Assembly: GCA_018057925.1 (NCBI GenBank)
Contig: JAGPCT010000026.1
Span: forward strand, 1 to 44,482
From: Saprospiraceae bacterium
GTDB lineage: Bacteria; Bacteroidota; Bacteroidia; Chitinophagales; Saprospiraceae
DNA length: 44,482 bases
Direction: 5' to 3'
Part shown: piece by piece, positions 1 to 9,997 of the stretch
How the letters are laid out: each line of letters opens with the position of its first letter
Numbering within the stretch: the first letter of the stretch is position 1
Notes under the pieces: generated by a model
The model's input: only the letters and a program-made list of their open reading frames with translations
The model's database searches: none
Told to the model about the DNA's origin: nothing
Position numbers and translations under genes: made by a program

Positions 1-1069
1 TAAAGTTGTCCTTTATATCTCCATAATGGAAAATTGTTCCTGTATTAAATTCAAAATTCTCAATATTTGACCTCGCTAAATACAACCGTTCTGCTTTTCT
101 GGCAAATAGGTCAGCGAAGTCGTTTAATTCCTGAGATACATTCTCTAAAGGAACATTAAAATTGGCAACTAATGGTGTTTTATTCTCCATCGTATCACAC
201 ACATACCCTCCCGACAATACCTGCAAGGTCGATGTGACATAATTATATATGGTAGAAAACGTTTTGTCTTTATACCGACCTGATCGTTTGTTTTCATCGA
301 ATTGATGGGTAATACAATTGATAGTTCTTAAAAGAGTCTCGTCTGTGGAAGGATATCCTTTGATCTCTCTTAGCATGATAGTACTGGCTATTTCCCGCTC
401 TCGCTTGGAATCCATTAAGACCTTTTTCGATGTATAAGTGGAAATAACAATTACGCTTCCAGCATAGGTGTTGATAGATTGTGATATAAATTTATAAAAT
501 TCAATCACATGTACATTTATTAATTGTATTACTTTCTGGTTATATTCTTGCTTTTTACTTTTTTCAACTGCATTGACTAAATCTTTGGTGGTTTGTACGT
601 TTGATAAAGTGTCAAATATTCCCAACCATGGAAATCGATTGGCGGTAGATATATTAAATATTAATATAGTGGGACTATTAATATACTGCTTTTCAAATTG
701 AAAAATAGAATCTTCAAGTTCGTCAAGTTCCGGATAATTGCCCCTATTGATATCGACCATTTCAAAAGAGCCATCCAATGTAATCTTGCCCCATTTTATA
801 TATGCCAATATCTCTTCGTCTAAATCTATCGTAAAAAATAATTTCTTGCTCCCCGGAACCTCATTGTTGAGCCTCCATACAAACTCCTGCTTCTTTCTTG
901 TAAAAATCTGGTCCAAAATACTATCTAAGCTTTGATATCTCGTACTGTCAACCGCGGCAGCAAAGGCGACCTGAGGAAAGATGCTAAGTATAAGCAGTAC
1001 AATGAATGATTGAATAAAATTCAGAAAGAATACATTCTTTTGTTGGTTCATATTGAGCGTGTTTTTCAT
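1..1069 (-). CDS. exported protein of unknown function, 3' end beyond window
   Basis: The minus-strand frame starting at 1069 stays open to the first base of the window (356 codons with no stop), so the C-terminus is missing. There are two in-frame ATGs, at 1069 and 1051; either leaves the signal peptide intact. The N-terminus has a hydrophobic stretch (FIQSFIVLLILSIFPQVAFA) followed by a likely signal-peptidase I site after AFA, so the protein is probably exported. The mature part is mixed alpha/beta in look, rich in Asn, Lys and Glu, with motifs such as FFTIDLDEE, WGKITLDG and LSGGYVCDT. I do not recognise the family and no catalytic motif is evident. The length, codon use and signal peptide support a real gene, while the function stays open. 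Confidence 0.75.
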   Translation of the reverse strand, partial: MKNTLNMNQQKNVFFLNFIQSFIVLLILSIFPQVAFAAAVDSTRYQSLDSILDQIFTRKKQEFVWRLNNEVPGSKKLFFTIDLDEEILAYIKWGKITLDGSFEMVDINRGNYPELDELEDSIFQFEKQYINSPTILIFNISTANRFPWLGIFDTLSNVQTTKDLVNAVEKSKKQEYNQKVIQLINVHVIEFYKFISQSINTYAGSVIVISTYTSKKVLMDSKREREIASTIMLREIKGYPSTDETLLRTINCITHQFDENKRSGRYKDKTFSTIYNYVTSTLQVLSGGYVCDTMENKTPLVANFNVPLENVSQELNDFADLFARKAERLYLARSNIENFEFNTGTIFHYGDIKDNF

Positions 1070-1696
1070 ATTGAGGTTTAGCAGGATTTTAGAATGATTT
1101 AAATTCGAGTAATCGATATTGCAAGATAGTTGTTATTTTTCAATTTTGTGACTATTTTAATTGTATAATTTTTATGGATTAACCTGCCATTCTTACTTCT
1201 CACTCAACCCATTGTAAAACAGATCAATGAGCTATGGGACGGAATGCTATTTTCTATTTTTAGACTATAGTTTTTAAAAGCCTCTTTAGCGTCTTTCATA
1301 AGAATTACATCCAGTTAAATTGCAATTAATTACTTTTCGGTTCAATGCGATTTTCTCTTTTTATCACTATTTTGATTTCAATAAATCTAAAAGTTAGCAT
1401 CATATTTATTAAAGGCAAAACTTTTGCCTATAATACGAATTCGGATTAATGTGGATTCATTGTAATAAGACTGGAGTATAATTGGGGTATGAAATACGAC
1501 ATGGAAAGGAAGTTGTTTATGTAAGCCTAATAGATAGGATAAATTTATCTAATACAATATGTCTGAACCTGATAGTTCACCAAGCGTTGAATGGATCTAT
1601 AGAAAGATTTAGTTGTTAAAACAATAATCTATAACAAAGCATTATATCATCTTATCGATGATGTGTTTAAGCATCCTAAACGAATAAAATTGAGAT
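1070..1696. other. AT-rich gene-free stretch
   Basis: These 627 bases separate two minus-strand genes. I see no coding frame with a plausible protein, no tRNA and no clear terminator. A small palindrome (gataaatttatc, 1538-1549) is present. It should hold the promoter of the truncated exported gene, near 1070-1130, but no convincing TAnnTTTG/TTTG pair was found. It may include decayed sequence. Confidence 0.5.
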
Positions 1697-3025
1697 CTAA
1701 GGATTGACTAAGAATAAGTCGTTTTCTGCCATTTTGATAACCGTTTCGCCGGGAAGTGGTTTGCCGATAGCAGCAAGTTTGCTAAGCATATCGTTACGCT
1801 GTGTTTTAAATTCAGCGAGATTATTTCCGGGAATCGGATTAGGAGAAGGCAATTTGCAAGATTTAGGATTTACTTGTACTCCATTTTTCCAAAATCTGAA
1901 ACAAACGTGAGGTCCGGTGGCTAGTCCTGTGGAGCCCACATAGCCTATTATCTGACCCTGTCGAACTCTTTGACCTCTACGTTGTCCTTTAGGGAAACGG
2001 GAGATGTGAAGGTATTGGGTTGCATAAGTTTTATCATGCTTTATTTTTACATAATTTCCATTACCGCCACTATAACCTTGAGCTTCAATGACTCCATCAG
2101 AAACTGCCAAGATTGGTGTGCCGGAAGGTGCGGCATAATCTGTGCCAAAATGGGGTACAACTTTGTTCAAGATGGGGTGGAGTCGGCTTCTGGAAAATTT
2201 GGAGGTTATTTTAGCATATTTTAGAGGCGCAGCTAAAAATGATTTTTTCATAGGTCTGCCTTCTTGGTCAAAATATCCTTTGTATTTGCCATTATCAAAA
2301 TAGAAAACATATTTTTCGCCCAATCTGCCTTTATAATAAGCAGCTAATAATTTACCGGCATCAACTTCTTGACCATCAATCATATTTTTCTCATATACGA
2401 GTTTGATAACATCGCCTTTACTCGCCCTACTCAAGTCCATTGCACATTCCATTGCATCTTCCATCTGACCTGCTAAATCAGTATCCATGTTATACTTTTT
2501 GATAGTTTCCCACAGGGAGCCGTCCATCGTACCGGATACGACTTCTACACTTTTTTCAACAGGTAGTTCAACCATGCTAATATTATCCGGATTCTGCAAG
2601 TCTAAGACGACGTATCTATAAACATTAGGGTAAAATGCGATGTATTCAGGCTTCTTGGTCTTTAAATCCTTTAAAATTGTTATTTGCAGTCCGGGATGAA
2701 TGATGCGGGGATTGATAAACTTTTTACTTGCATCCACGATATTAAATGCAGTCCTAACTTCGTCCGTATATTTTGAAAGAATATTAATAAGGGTTTCATC
2801 TTTTTGAACAGTAAATGATTCGGATTCAAAGGTGTCAAGAGCAAAACCGAATTTTAAAGTTGGAGACTTTACATTAAAACTATTAAGGGTGGTAATCTGA
2901 CTTTTGTTATATTTAGCCGAAAGGTCGAAATTGTTTGGTAGAAGTTTTGATAGAATTAACGAAGAAAGGATGAAGGTAAATGCTAATCCAGTATGCTTAA
3001 TTAAACTATTTGTATTCACACGCAA
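1697..3025 (-). CDS. M23-family peptidoglycan DD-metallopeptidase
   Basis: A 442-residue envelope protein that should cleave peptidoglycan cross-links or stem peptides in the periplasm. An N-terminal hydrophobic segment (residues 12-30) is a signal or anchor. Residues 71-120 look like a LysM/OapA-like segment, and residues 270-390 are the M23 (LytM) domain. Zinc and catalytic positions are visible as H292xxxD296, H340 and the final motif H373-V-C375. The last motif is HxH in classic LytM enzymes, so the ligand here would be Cys. The frame has a TAA directly before the TTG at 3025, so translation starts at that TTG or at GTG 3019; no in-frame ATG lies before the signal segment. A -7-like TACTTTTA lies at 3062-3069 on the same strand. 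It is monocistronic by spacing. The family call is firm; the Cys is discussed in the findings. Confidence 0.93.
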   Translation of the reverse strand: MRVNTNSLIKHTGLAFTFILSSLILSKLLPNNFDLSAKYNKSQITTLNSFNVKSPTLKFGFALDTFESESFTVQKDETLINILSKYTDEVRTAFNIVDASKKFINPRIIHPGLQITILKDLKTKKPEYIAFYPNVYRYVVLDLQNPDNISMVELPVEKSVEVVSGTMDGSLWETIKKYNMDTDLAGQMEDAMECAMDLSRASKGDVIKLVYEKNMIDGQEVDAGKLLAAYYKGRLGEKYVFYFDNGKYKGYFDQEGRPMKKSFLAAPLKYAKITSKFSRSRLHPILNKVVPHFGTDYAAPSGTPILAVSDGVIEAQGYSGGNGNYVKIKHDKTYATQYLHISRFPKGQRRGQRVRQGQIIGYVGSTGLATGPHVCFRFWKNGVQVNPKSCKLPSPNPIPGNNLAEFKTQRNDMLSKLAAIGKPLPGETVIKMAENDLFLVNP

Positions 3026-3274
3026 TTAAATGTTGAAAGTAATAAAGTCGCTTAAAAGGTGTAAAAGTACACATACATTTCGAATTACGAAATTATTTAA
3101 ATGAATTTTATGTCGAACAAAATATTTTATGGAAAATATTGTTTCGTTACATTAAATATTTTATTTTGAATGTAATTGTAAATAATTTAAAATCAATAAA
3201 ATATTTGGAATCGAAAAGAAAATCCTTTTATTTTGTTAAATGTTTGTTTCTTGCATTCCTATTTAAGTTAGAAT

Positions 3275-3895
3275 ATGATAAGTTTATTAACAGCAACAAT
3301 TATTCTGAGTATAGTTCATGCATTGATACCCAATCACTGGCTACCACTTGTGGCTATTTCGAGAGCTGAGAAGTGGGATACCAAAGAAGTTGTTATTATT
3401 GGATTTGTATCTGCATTTGCACACGTATTGGGTACAATAATTCTAGGTGTTTTGTTGGGATTTGTTGGTATTAAGTTGTCGAATACTTTCGAATCTTATG
3501 CTCATATCATTGCGCCTGTGTTGTTGATTGTTTTGGGATTAATTTATTTTTCACTCAATGCGCCACATCATCACAATCAGATAGATGGAGATGTAGGTTT
3601 GTACAAAAGAAATAAGACCCGGTGGGTACTTGTGTTTGTCGGCATGATGTTTTTATCGCCATGTCTTGAAGTGGAGACATTGTTTTTGACTGCCGGGGGG
3701 TATGGTTTAGAGAGTGTATTGATATTATCATTGGTGTATGGAATATTTAGCATTATATCCATTGTGCTAATGATATATTTGGTTCATAAAGGAAGTCATT
3801 TTATTAAGAACAACGAATTTATTGAGCATAATGAAAAGAAAATAACCGGTATGGTTCTTATCATTATTGGTTTGATATCATTCTTTCTCCATTAA
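3275..3895 (+). CDS. NicO/RcnA-like polytopic membrane protein
   Basis: A 206-residue inner-membrane protein with about six hydrophobic segments. The first helix holds H15-A-L-I-P-N-H21-W, which resembles the HAxxPxH signature of NiCoT/RcnA-type metal transporters and related urease-accessory (UreH-like) proteins. A histidine-rich loop (APHHHNQ, near residue 95) and a helix with SPCLEVE are compatible with metal handling. This suggests efflux or transport of a divalent metal, but the substrate is inferred from the motif only. The start ATG at 3275 places the motif in TM1, as expected. The next gene begins 12 bases after the stop, so the two are probably co-transcribed. The 250 bases upstream are very AT-rich. 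Confidence 0.65.
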   Translation: MISLLTATIILSIVHALIPNHWLPLVAISRAEKWDTKEVVIIGFVSAFAHVLGTIILGVLLGFVGIKLSNTFESYAHIIAPVLLIVLGLIYFSLNAPHHHNQIDGDVGLYKRNKTRWVLVFVGMMFLSPCLEVETLFLTAGGYGLESVLILSLVYGIFSIISIVLMIYLVHKGSHFIKNNEFIEHNEKKITGMVLIIIGLISFFLH

Positions 3896-3907
3896 TTAAT
3901 TATTCTC

Positions 3908-4783
3908 ATGAAGTTATATTTAGTTTTATTTTTTTTATTTATATACAATAGCTTTCAATTGTTAGGTTTGACTAATTCTGGAGGAAGTTGCTTAGGAATT
4001 AAGAGTGAAATGATAAAAGATTCAATAAAGATTACCTCTTTTAATATCAGATTGGCCTCTGCAAATGATGGGATAAATAGATGGCAAAATCGAAAGGAAT
4101 TATTGAAGCAATACATTCTGAAAAAGAAGCCTGATATCCTTGGCGTTCAAGAGGCTGAATTGGTTCAGATGGCTTTTATAGACTCTTTGGAGGGTTATGA
4201 TTATGTGGGAGTTGGTCGGGACAATGGTATGTCGCAAGGAGAATTTTCAGCTATTTTTTATAATTCGGATAAATATGAAGTCAAAGAATCCGGAACCTTT
4301 TGGCTTTCTTCCACACCAAATAAGCCGACAATGGGGTGGGATGCAGTGTGTTATAGGATTTGCACATGGGCAAGGTTTTCGGGAAAAGACCATAAAGAGT
4401 TTTACGTATTAAATACACATTTTGATCATATTGGAAAAACAGCAAGAATTGAAAGTGCGCGGCTGATTATGTCAAAAATTAATTTATTGAATCCGAGCCT
4501 ACCGATTTTTTTGATGGGAGACTTCAACACTGAATCCGAATCCCTACCCATTCGAGTGATTCAAGATTTTATGGCTGATAGTAGAGCTATAGCAGAGATA
4601 CCGGACGACACAGATGGGATGACTTTCAATAACTTTTCGGAGAGTGTTCCTGCATCCATTAAGATTGACTTCATCTTTGTAAACAACATGATACGTGTTT
4701 TATCTTTCAAAACAAATAAGGAAAAGCCAGAGGGACGGTTTATTTCGGACCACTATCCGGTGGAGGGTGTTTTTGTTTATTGA
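3908..4783 (+). CDS. secreted endonuclease/exonuclease/phosphatase family protein
   Basis: A 291-residue protein with an N-terminal signal peptide (residues 1-22, very hydrophobic) followed by a complete EEP (DNase I-like) fold. Visible motifs are SFN46 (metal-side Asn), GVQE82 (metal-binding Glu), NTH171FDH, GD205FN207 (catalytic Asp/Asn), KIDFIF and SD281H282xPV (catalytic Asp-His pair). All key residues are present, so it should be an active Mg2+-dependent phosphodiesterase or phosphatase. Secreted Bacteroidota members act on nucleic acids, sphingomyelin-like lipids or sugar phosphates, and the substrate cannot be read from the sequence. It lies 12 bases after the membrane protein gene. 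Confidence 0.9.
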   Translation: MKLYLVLFFLFIYNSFQLLGLTNSGGSCLGIKSEMIKDSIKITSFNIRLASANDGINRWQNRKELLKQYILKKKPDILGVQEAELVQMAFIDSLEGYDYVGVGRDNGMSQGEFSAIFYNSDKYEVKESGTFWLSSTPNKPTMGWDAVCYRICTWARFSGKDHKEFYVLNTHFDHIGKTARIESARLIMSKINLLNPSLPIFLMGDFNTESESLPIRVIQDFMADSRAIAEIPDDTDGMTFNNFSESVPASIKIDFIFVNNMIRVLSFKTNKEKPEGRFISDHYPVEGVFVY

Positions 4784-4883
4784 AGCGAAATATAAGTAAT
4801 AGTTGTTTGATGTATGACTTGGAATTAAAGACATTTAATAGCTTTAGATTTTTTCCTACCTTTACAAGATAAATGTTTTAGTT

Positions 4884-6950
4884 TTGGATAATTCATTTGA
4901 TGAAAATGCGGGAAGAAAGAGCTTTGGTGAAGAAGAATTTGTTGATTATAGCAAGGCTTCTTATCCCGGGTTGCCGCCATTTTTAAGAGGGCCGTATGCA
5001 TCGATGTATGTAAAGCGACCTTGGACAATCAGGCAGTATGCTGGATTTTCTTCTGCTGAAGAAAGCAATGCTTTTTACAAACGCAACTTAGCTGCCGGGC
5101 AGATGGGGCTGAGCGTGGCATTTGATTTAGCTACCCACAGAGGATACGATAGTGATCATGAGCGGGTTACGGGTGATGTTGGAAAAGCAGGTGTAGCTAT
5201 TGATTCAGTAGAGGACATGAAAATTTTATTTGATGAAATTCCTTTGGATAAGATGTCTGTTTCTATGACGATGAATGGGGCTGTATTACCCATAATGGCA
5301 TTCTATATTGTTGCAGCAGAAGAACAAGGTGTATTAATGGATAAATTGTCCGGAACAATACAAAATGATATCCTGAAAGAGTTTTTAGTTCGTAATACAT
5401 ATATTTATCCGCCTCGCCCTTCGATGCGGATCATTTCTGATATTTTTGAATTTACGGCTCACAATATGCCTAAATTTAACTCTATCAGTATCAGTGGGTA
5501 TCACATGCAAGAAGCAGGTGCAAGTCCGGCAATAGAACTTGCATATACCTTAGCCGATGGATTGGAATATATCAAGACCGGCATAGGGGCGGGGTTGAAA
5601 ATAGATAGTTTTGCACCGCGATTATCTTTTTTTTGGGGTATTGGGATGAATTTTTATGAAGAAATTGCAAAGATGCGTGCTGCGCGGATGTTATGGGCAG
5701 AAATTGTCCAAAAGTTTAATCCTTCCAATCCCAAATCCTTGATGTTGCGGACGCATTGTCAAACAAGTGGTTGGAGTTTGTTGGCTCAGGATCCATATAA
5801 TAACATTGCAAGGACATCTATTGAAGCATTAGCTGCTGTATTTGGAGGTACTCAGTCGTTACATACCAATGCTCTGGATGAAGCGTTGGCTTTGCCCAGT
5901 GACTTTAGTGCAAAGGTGGCGAGAGATACTCAATTATATATTCAACGTGAGACGGATATCGTCCGGACAATTGACTTATTGGGAGGTTCGCATTATATTG
6001 AAAAGTTGACTTCAGAAATAGTGGATGAAGCAAAATCTTTAATGAAGGAAGTCGAAGATTCCGGAGGTATGGTTGCTGCTATCGAAAAAGGAGTTCCAAA
6101 GATGCGGATAGAGGAAGCTGCTGCTAAGAAACAAGCAATGATAGATAGTGGTGAAGAAAAAATAATTGGTCTAAATATTTATCAACATAAAGATGAAGAA
6201 CCGATTGAGCTTTTGGAGATTGATAATGCTTTAGTTCGGAATAAGCAAATAGAAGGTTTGAGGAGGCTGAGATTAAATAGAAATCAAGAAGAGTTTGAAA
6301 AATCTATTTCAGCACTGATAACGGCTGCCAAAAACGATGGAAATCTATTGGAAGCTTGTGTCATTGCTGCAAGAGCGAGAGCGAGCCTTGGAGAGATCAG
6401 TCAGACTTTAGAAAGTGTATTTGGTAGATTTCAAGCTCGAAGCTCAATGGTATCAGGTGTTTATATGAAAAGTATGTCTTCAAATAGTGAATTTCAACAT
6501 GCCAGAGAATTGTCCGATCGATTTGCACAATTAGAAGGGCGGCGACCTCGTATTTTGGTAGCTAAAATCGGTCAGGACGGGCATGACCGCGGCGCTAAGG
6601 TTATCTCGACCGGCTTTGCAGATCTCGGCTTTGATGTGGACATTGGCCCCTTATTTCAGACGCCACAAGAAGTAGCTATGCAGGCTGCAGAGAATGACGT
6701 GCATATAGTGGGTATTAGTTCGCTTGCTGCCGGTCACAAAACCCTTGTTCCCGCCACTATTCAGGCTTTGAAAGAAATAGGACGGGATGATATCATGGTC
6801 ATAGCCGGTGGCGTCATTCCTCCGGGAGATTATGAGTTTTTGTATCAAGCCGGAGTAAAAGCTGTCTTTGGCCCGGGAACAACCATACCAAAGGCTGCCA
6901 GTGAGCTTTTGTTAAAATTAATCGAAACATTACATCCGATTAATGAGTAA
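4884..6950 (+). CDS. scpA: methylmalonyl-CoA mutase, fused catalytic and B12-binding domains
   Basis: Interconverts methylmalonyl-CoA and succinyl-CoA using adenosylcobalamin, linking propionate, odd-chain or branched amino-acid carbon to the TCA cycle. The 688 residues hold the TIM-barrel domain (about 30-530) and the cobalamin domain (about 550-685), with D565-G-H567-D-R-G570 (DxHxxG), VGISSL and [14 protein letters not shown]52 in RQYAGFS and R246 in FAPRLSFFW fit methylmalonyl rather than isobutyryl specificity. The start is TTG 4884. The frame is closed by TAG at 4845, so the N-terminus cannot be much longer, yet family members usually have 30-40 more residues, including a TPEGI...PLYT segment. 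The usual DPWGGS motif reads DLLGGS (364-369). No separate small subunit lies nearby, so a homodimer is likely. A -7-like TACCTTTA lies at 4857-4864. It overlaps lpxH by 8 bases. Confidence 0.93.
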   Translation: MDNSFDENAGRKSFGEEEFVDYSKASYPGLPPFLRGPYASMYVKRPWTIRQYAGFSSAEESNAFYKRNLAAGQMGLSVAFDLATHRGYDSDHERVTGDVGKAGVAIDSVEDMKILFDEIPLDKMSVSMTMNGAVLPIMAFYIVAAEEQGVLMDKLSGTIQNDILKEFLVRNTYIYPPRPSMRIISDIFEFTAHNMPKFNSISISGYHMQEAGASPAIELAYTLADGLEYIKTGIGAGLKIDSFAPRLSFFWGIGMNFYEEIAKMRAARMLWAEIVQKFNPSNPKSLMLRTHCQTSGWSLLAQDPYNNIARTSIEALAAVFGGTQSLHTNALDEALALPSDFSAKVARDTQLYIQRETDIVRTIDLLGGSHYIEKLTSEIVDEAKSLMKEVEDSGGMVAAIEKGVPKMRIEEAAAKKQAMIDSGEEKIIGLNIYQHKDEEPIELLEIDNALVRNKQIEGLRRLRLNRNQEEFEKSISALITAAKNDGNLLEACVIAARARASLGEISQTLESVFGRFQARSSMVSGVYMKSMSSNSEFQHARELSDRFAQLEGRRPRILVAKIGQDGHDRGAKVISTGFADLGFDVDIGPLFQTPQEVAMQAAENDVHIVGISSLAAGHKTLVPATIQALKEIGRDDIMVIAGGVIPPGDYEFLYQAGVKAVFGPGTTIPKAASELLLKLIETLHPINE

Positions 6951-7746
6951 AATTGTATTTGCTTCTGACTTTCATCTTGGTCAACGAGGACTTACTGCAT
7001 CAGGTGAACGGGAAAAAGCCTTGGTAAGGTGGATCGAAGATGTAGCTATGGAGGCGGATGAAGTTTTTTTTCTTGGCGATATCTTCGACTTTTGGTTTGA
7101 GTATAAATCAGTCATTCCCAAAGGTTATACCCGGTTTTTGGGAGCTTTAGCCAGATTGGCGGATAGTGGAATTCCGATACATTTATTTGTAGGAAACCAC
7201 GACATGTGGATTTTTGAATATTTTACAGAAGAATTTGGCATTCCTATTTATCGCGAGCCCATGGTTTTTGAACGACAAGGGAAAAAGCTCTTTATTGGGC
7301 ATGGCGATGGGCTGGGCCCTGGTGATCGTACATACAAGATATTGAAGAGAATATTTAATAATACTTGGTGTATAAGGCTGTTCCACTGGTTGCATCCTTC
7401 AATTGGAATGGCGATAGCAGATACTTGGAGTAAGAAGAGCAGGTTAGACCATCAGGATATCTTTACTTTTCATGGACCCGATAGAGAATATTTGTTGCAA
7501 TATTGTGAAGGGCAATTGACACATATATCAAACTATGATTACATGATTTTTGGACATAGACATCTTCCCATAGATTACATGTTGTCCGATAGTCATACAA
7601 AATATATCAATACCGGTGATTGGCTAACTTTCCAATCTTATGCTGTTATGGAAAATAGCGAAATTTCTATTCGGTTTTTTGAACAAAATCAATTTATCCC
7701 TATAACCAATGATCCTTCCACATGGGGATTAAATAGGCCAAGATAA
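6943..7746 (+). CDS. lpxH: UDP-2,3-diacylglucosamine diphosphatase (LpxH-like)
   Basis: Hydrolyses UDP-2,3-diacylglucosamine to lipid X and UMP, the fourth step of lipid A synthesis, at the inner face of the cytoplasmic membrane. This 267-residue calcineurin-like phosphoesterase has all the metal motifs: D9-F-H11, GD46IFDFW, GN85H86D, GH120GDG and GH205RH207. The DFW and lipid-facing features fit LpxH rather than a generic phosphoesterase. The ATG at 6943 lies inside the end of the mutase gene (8-base overlap), so the two are probably translationally linked, although their functions are unrelated. The stop is 12 bases from the end of convergent hutU. It supports an outer membrane with lipid A. 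Confidence 0.92.
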   Translation: MSKIVFASDFHLGQRGLTASGEREKALVRWIEDVAMEADEVFFLGDIFDFWFEYKSVIPKGYTRFLGALARLADSGIPIHLFVGNHDMWIFEYFTEEFGIPIYREPMVFERQGKKLFIGHGDGLGPGDRTYKILKRIFNNTWCIRLFHWLHPSIGMAIADTWSKKSRLDHQDIFTFHGPDREYLLQYCEGQLTHISNYDYMIFGHRHLPIDYMLSDSHTKYINTGDWLTFQSYAVMENSEISIRFFEQNQFIPITNDPSTWGLNRPR

Positions 7747-7758
7747 AGCCACAATTTT

Positions 7759-9783
7759 TTATATCTGTTCCAATAATTTGGGATCTACCAGATTTGGTAT
7801 TGTTACCACCATATTAGGATAAAGTTTTTTTGCTCTTTCTATAGTGGACATAGCGTGTGGGTTGCGCGCCCAAGATCGCCTGGATATCCCGTTATAAACA
7901 TCCCAATGCAGCATCATGGCGAGCTTATCCGCAGAATCGTGACTTCCATCAAGAACCATACCAAATCCACCATTAATCACTTCTCCCCAGCCGACGCCGC
8001 CTCCATTGTGTAGTGAAACCCATGTAGCTCCTCTGAAACTGTCTCCAATTACATTATGGACAGCCATATCAGCCGTAAATGAAGATCCATCATAAATGTT
8101 TGACGTTTCACGGTAAGGTGAGTCGGTGCCTGATACGTCATGGTGGTCGCGACCTAAGACTACAGGGCCAAGTAATTCACCCGATTTTATGGCTTCGTTA
8201 AATGCCTGCGCAATGGCGATTCTACCTTCAGCATCAGCATATAATATCCGGGACTTCGAGCCAACGACAGGTATTTGCTGCTTTGCATTTCTTATCCATT
8301 GTAGGTTGTCTTTCAACTGTGGTTGGATGGCAGGATCTGATGTTTTCATCAATTGAAGAATTACATTTTCGGCTATTTTATCTGTCGTGTCTAAATCCGT
8401 TTGACTGCCCGATGTACATACCCAACGGAATGGACCGAAGCCATAGTCAAAGCATAAAGGGCCCATGATGTCTTCAACATACGAAGGATAACGATATTTT
8501 ATTCTTTGATCATCAGCAAAGATATCAGCTCCCGCCATTCCTGCTTCTTTGAGAAAGGCATTGCCATAGTCCCAAAAATACATTCCTTGTAACGTCAATT
8601 TATTTATTGCAACGACATGACGGATTAAGGAGTCTTTGACAGCTTGCTTAAATTTTTCCCTATCCGTCAGCATCAAAATCTTAGCTTCTTCAAAGGTATA
8701 ACCTACGGGTGTGTATCCGAGGTCGTCAATGTTGTGCAAAGAAGTCTGATCAGAACCCAATTCCACCGAAATGTTGTGCGATGCCAGGTACTCCCACAAA
8801 TCGACAATATTGCCATGATATACTAAGGTGATGATCTCTCGGTTTTCTCTGGCAAGTTGCATTCTATTGACGCAAGACGACAAGTCAGTAAAAATATTTT
8901 CCTTTAAAATATAACCATCGACTGTTCTTTGGTGCACAGCATCTCCGTCTGTTTCGGCAATGACGGTCACTGCTTCTGTGATTATCCCTGCGAGAGCTTG
9001 TGCACCTGACATACCGCCCAGTCCGGATGTAATAAACACCTTGCCTCTAAGGTTGTCACCAAGTTTTAGAAGGCGACCGGCATTGAGTAGAGTAATGGTT
9101 GTGCCATGAACAATACCTTGAGGACCAATATACATAAAGGAACCGGCTGTCATTTGACCATACTGTGTGACGCCAAGAGCGTTGTATTTGTTCCAATCAT
9201 GCTTAGAAGAATGATTGGGTATCATCATTCCATTGGTTACTACGACACGTGGAGCTTTGGTGTGGCTTGGAAATATGCCCAATGGATGACCTGAATAGAG
9301 AACGAGTGTTTGTTCGTCTGTAATTTCAGATAAGTATTTCATGGTAATCAAATATTGAGCCCAATTTTGAAATACTGCTCCATTTCCTCCGTATGTAATT
9401 AGTTCGTGCGGATGCTTAGCTACCTTGTAATCCAAGTTGTTCTGAATCATCAACATGATAGCCGCAGCTTGACGTGAAATCGCCGGATAATCTTCTATTG
9501 GCCGGGCTTTCATCTCATAAGTAGGCCTAAATCGGTACATATATATTCGACCATATTGATCTAATTCGTGTGCAAATTCGACTGCTAATTCGGAATGCCA
9601 CTCCGTCGGAAAATAACGCAAGGCGTTGTTAATCGCCAATTTTCTTTCCTCCGGTGTCAGTACACCCTCTATGTTTCTAATGGGAGCATGCGAGACACTC
9701 ACATCCCGATCCAATACAGGCGGTAATGTATCGGGAATGCCCTGACGGATTGAATGGATGAATTGATCTTTATCTATCGACAT
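7759..9783 (-). CDS. hutU: urocanate hydratase (urocanase)
   Basis: Converts urocanate to imidazolone propionate in histidine degradation, using tightly bound NAD+ as electrophile. It has 674 residues, longer than the roughly 555 of Pseudomonas or Bacillus HutU and matching the long form. Diagnostic blocks in order are TYGGNGAVFQNWAQY, YSGHPLGIFPSH, MYIGPQGIVHGT, SGLGGMSGAQ, GFGPFRWVCTSG (catalytic region), LGRDHHDVSGTDSPYRET and NGGGVGWGEVINGGFGMVLD near residues 595-620. The ATG is at 9783. No hutH, hutI or hutG is in the window, so the pathway genes are dispersed or located elsewhere. It is convergent with lpxH, with 12 bases between the stops. Confidence 0.96.
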   Translation of the reverse strand: MSIDKDQFIHSIRQGIPDTLPPVLDRDVSVSHAPIRNIEGVLTPEERKLAINNALRYFPTEWHSELAVEFAHELDQYGRIYMYRFRPTYEMKARPIEDYPAISRQAAAIMLMIQNNLDYKVAKHPHELITYGGNGAVFQNWAQYLITMKYLSEITDEQTLVLYSGHPLGIFPSHTKAPRVVVTNGMMIPNHSSKHDWNKYNALGVTQYGQMTAGSFMYIGPQGIVHGTTITLLNAGRLLKLGDNLRGKVFITSGLGGMSGAQALAGIITEAVTVIAETDGDAVHQRTVDGYILKENIFTDLSSCVNRMQLARENREIITLVYHGNIVDLWEYLASHNISVELGSDQTSLHNIDDLGYTPVGYTFEEAKILMLTDREKFKQAVKDSLIRHVVAINKLTLQGMYFWDYGNAFLKEAGMAGADIFADDQRIKYRYPSYVEDIMGPLCFDYGFGPFRWVCTSGSQTDLDTTDKIAENVILQLMKTSDPAIQPQLKDNLQWIRNAKQQIPVVGSKSRILYADAEGRIAIAQAFNEAIKSGELLGPVVLGRDHHDVSGTDSPYRETSNIYDGSSFTADMAVHNVIGDSFRGATWVSLHNGGGVGWGEVINGGFGMVLDGSHDSADKLAMMLHWDVYNGISRRSWARNPHAMSTIERAKKLYPNMVVTIPNLVDPKLLEQI

Positions 9784-9997
9784 ATTAGCATTTTTAAAAG
9801 ATGCAAGATACTAATATTGCGAAAAAGTTTCTTTGCAAATTAGATGAAAATATGTGTGATAGTGTGATACGCCTTGAATATATTGCCTGGTTTAAATAAT
9901 AATTGAATTGATATAATATATAAGTAAATGGTAAATAATTATATATGTATTAAATTAATCAATAATGTGTTTATTGGTTTTTTAGAATATGGCGTGA

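Noticed and set aside
3139-3369. 76-codon plus-strand frame before the NicO-like gene
   Set aside because: Very AT-rich, no protein-like pattern, and it overlaps the clear start of the real gene in another frame.
5969-5990. Frameshift in the mutase at DLLGGS
   Set aside because: The frame stays open with conserved residues on both sides, so it is a substitution, not a frameshift.
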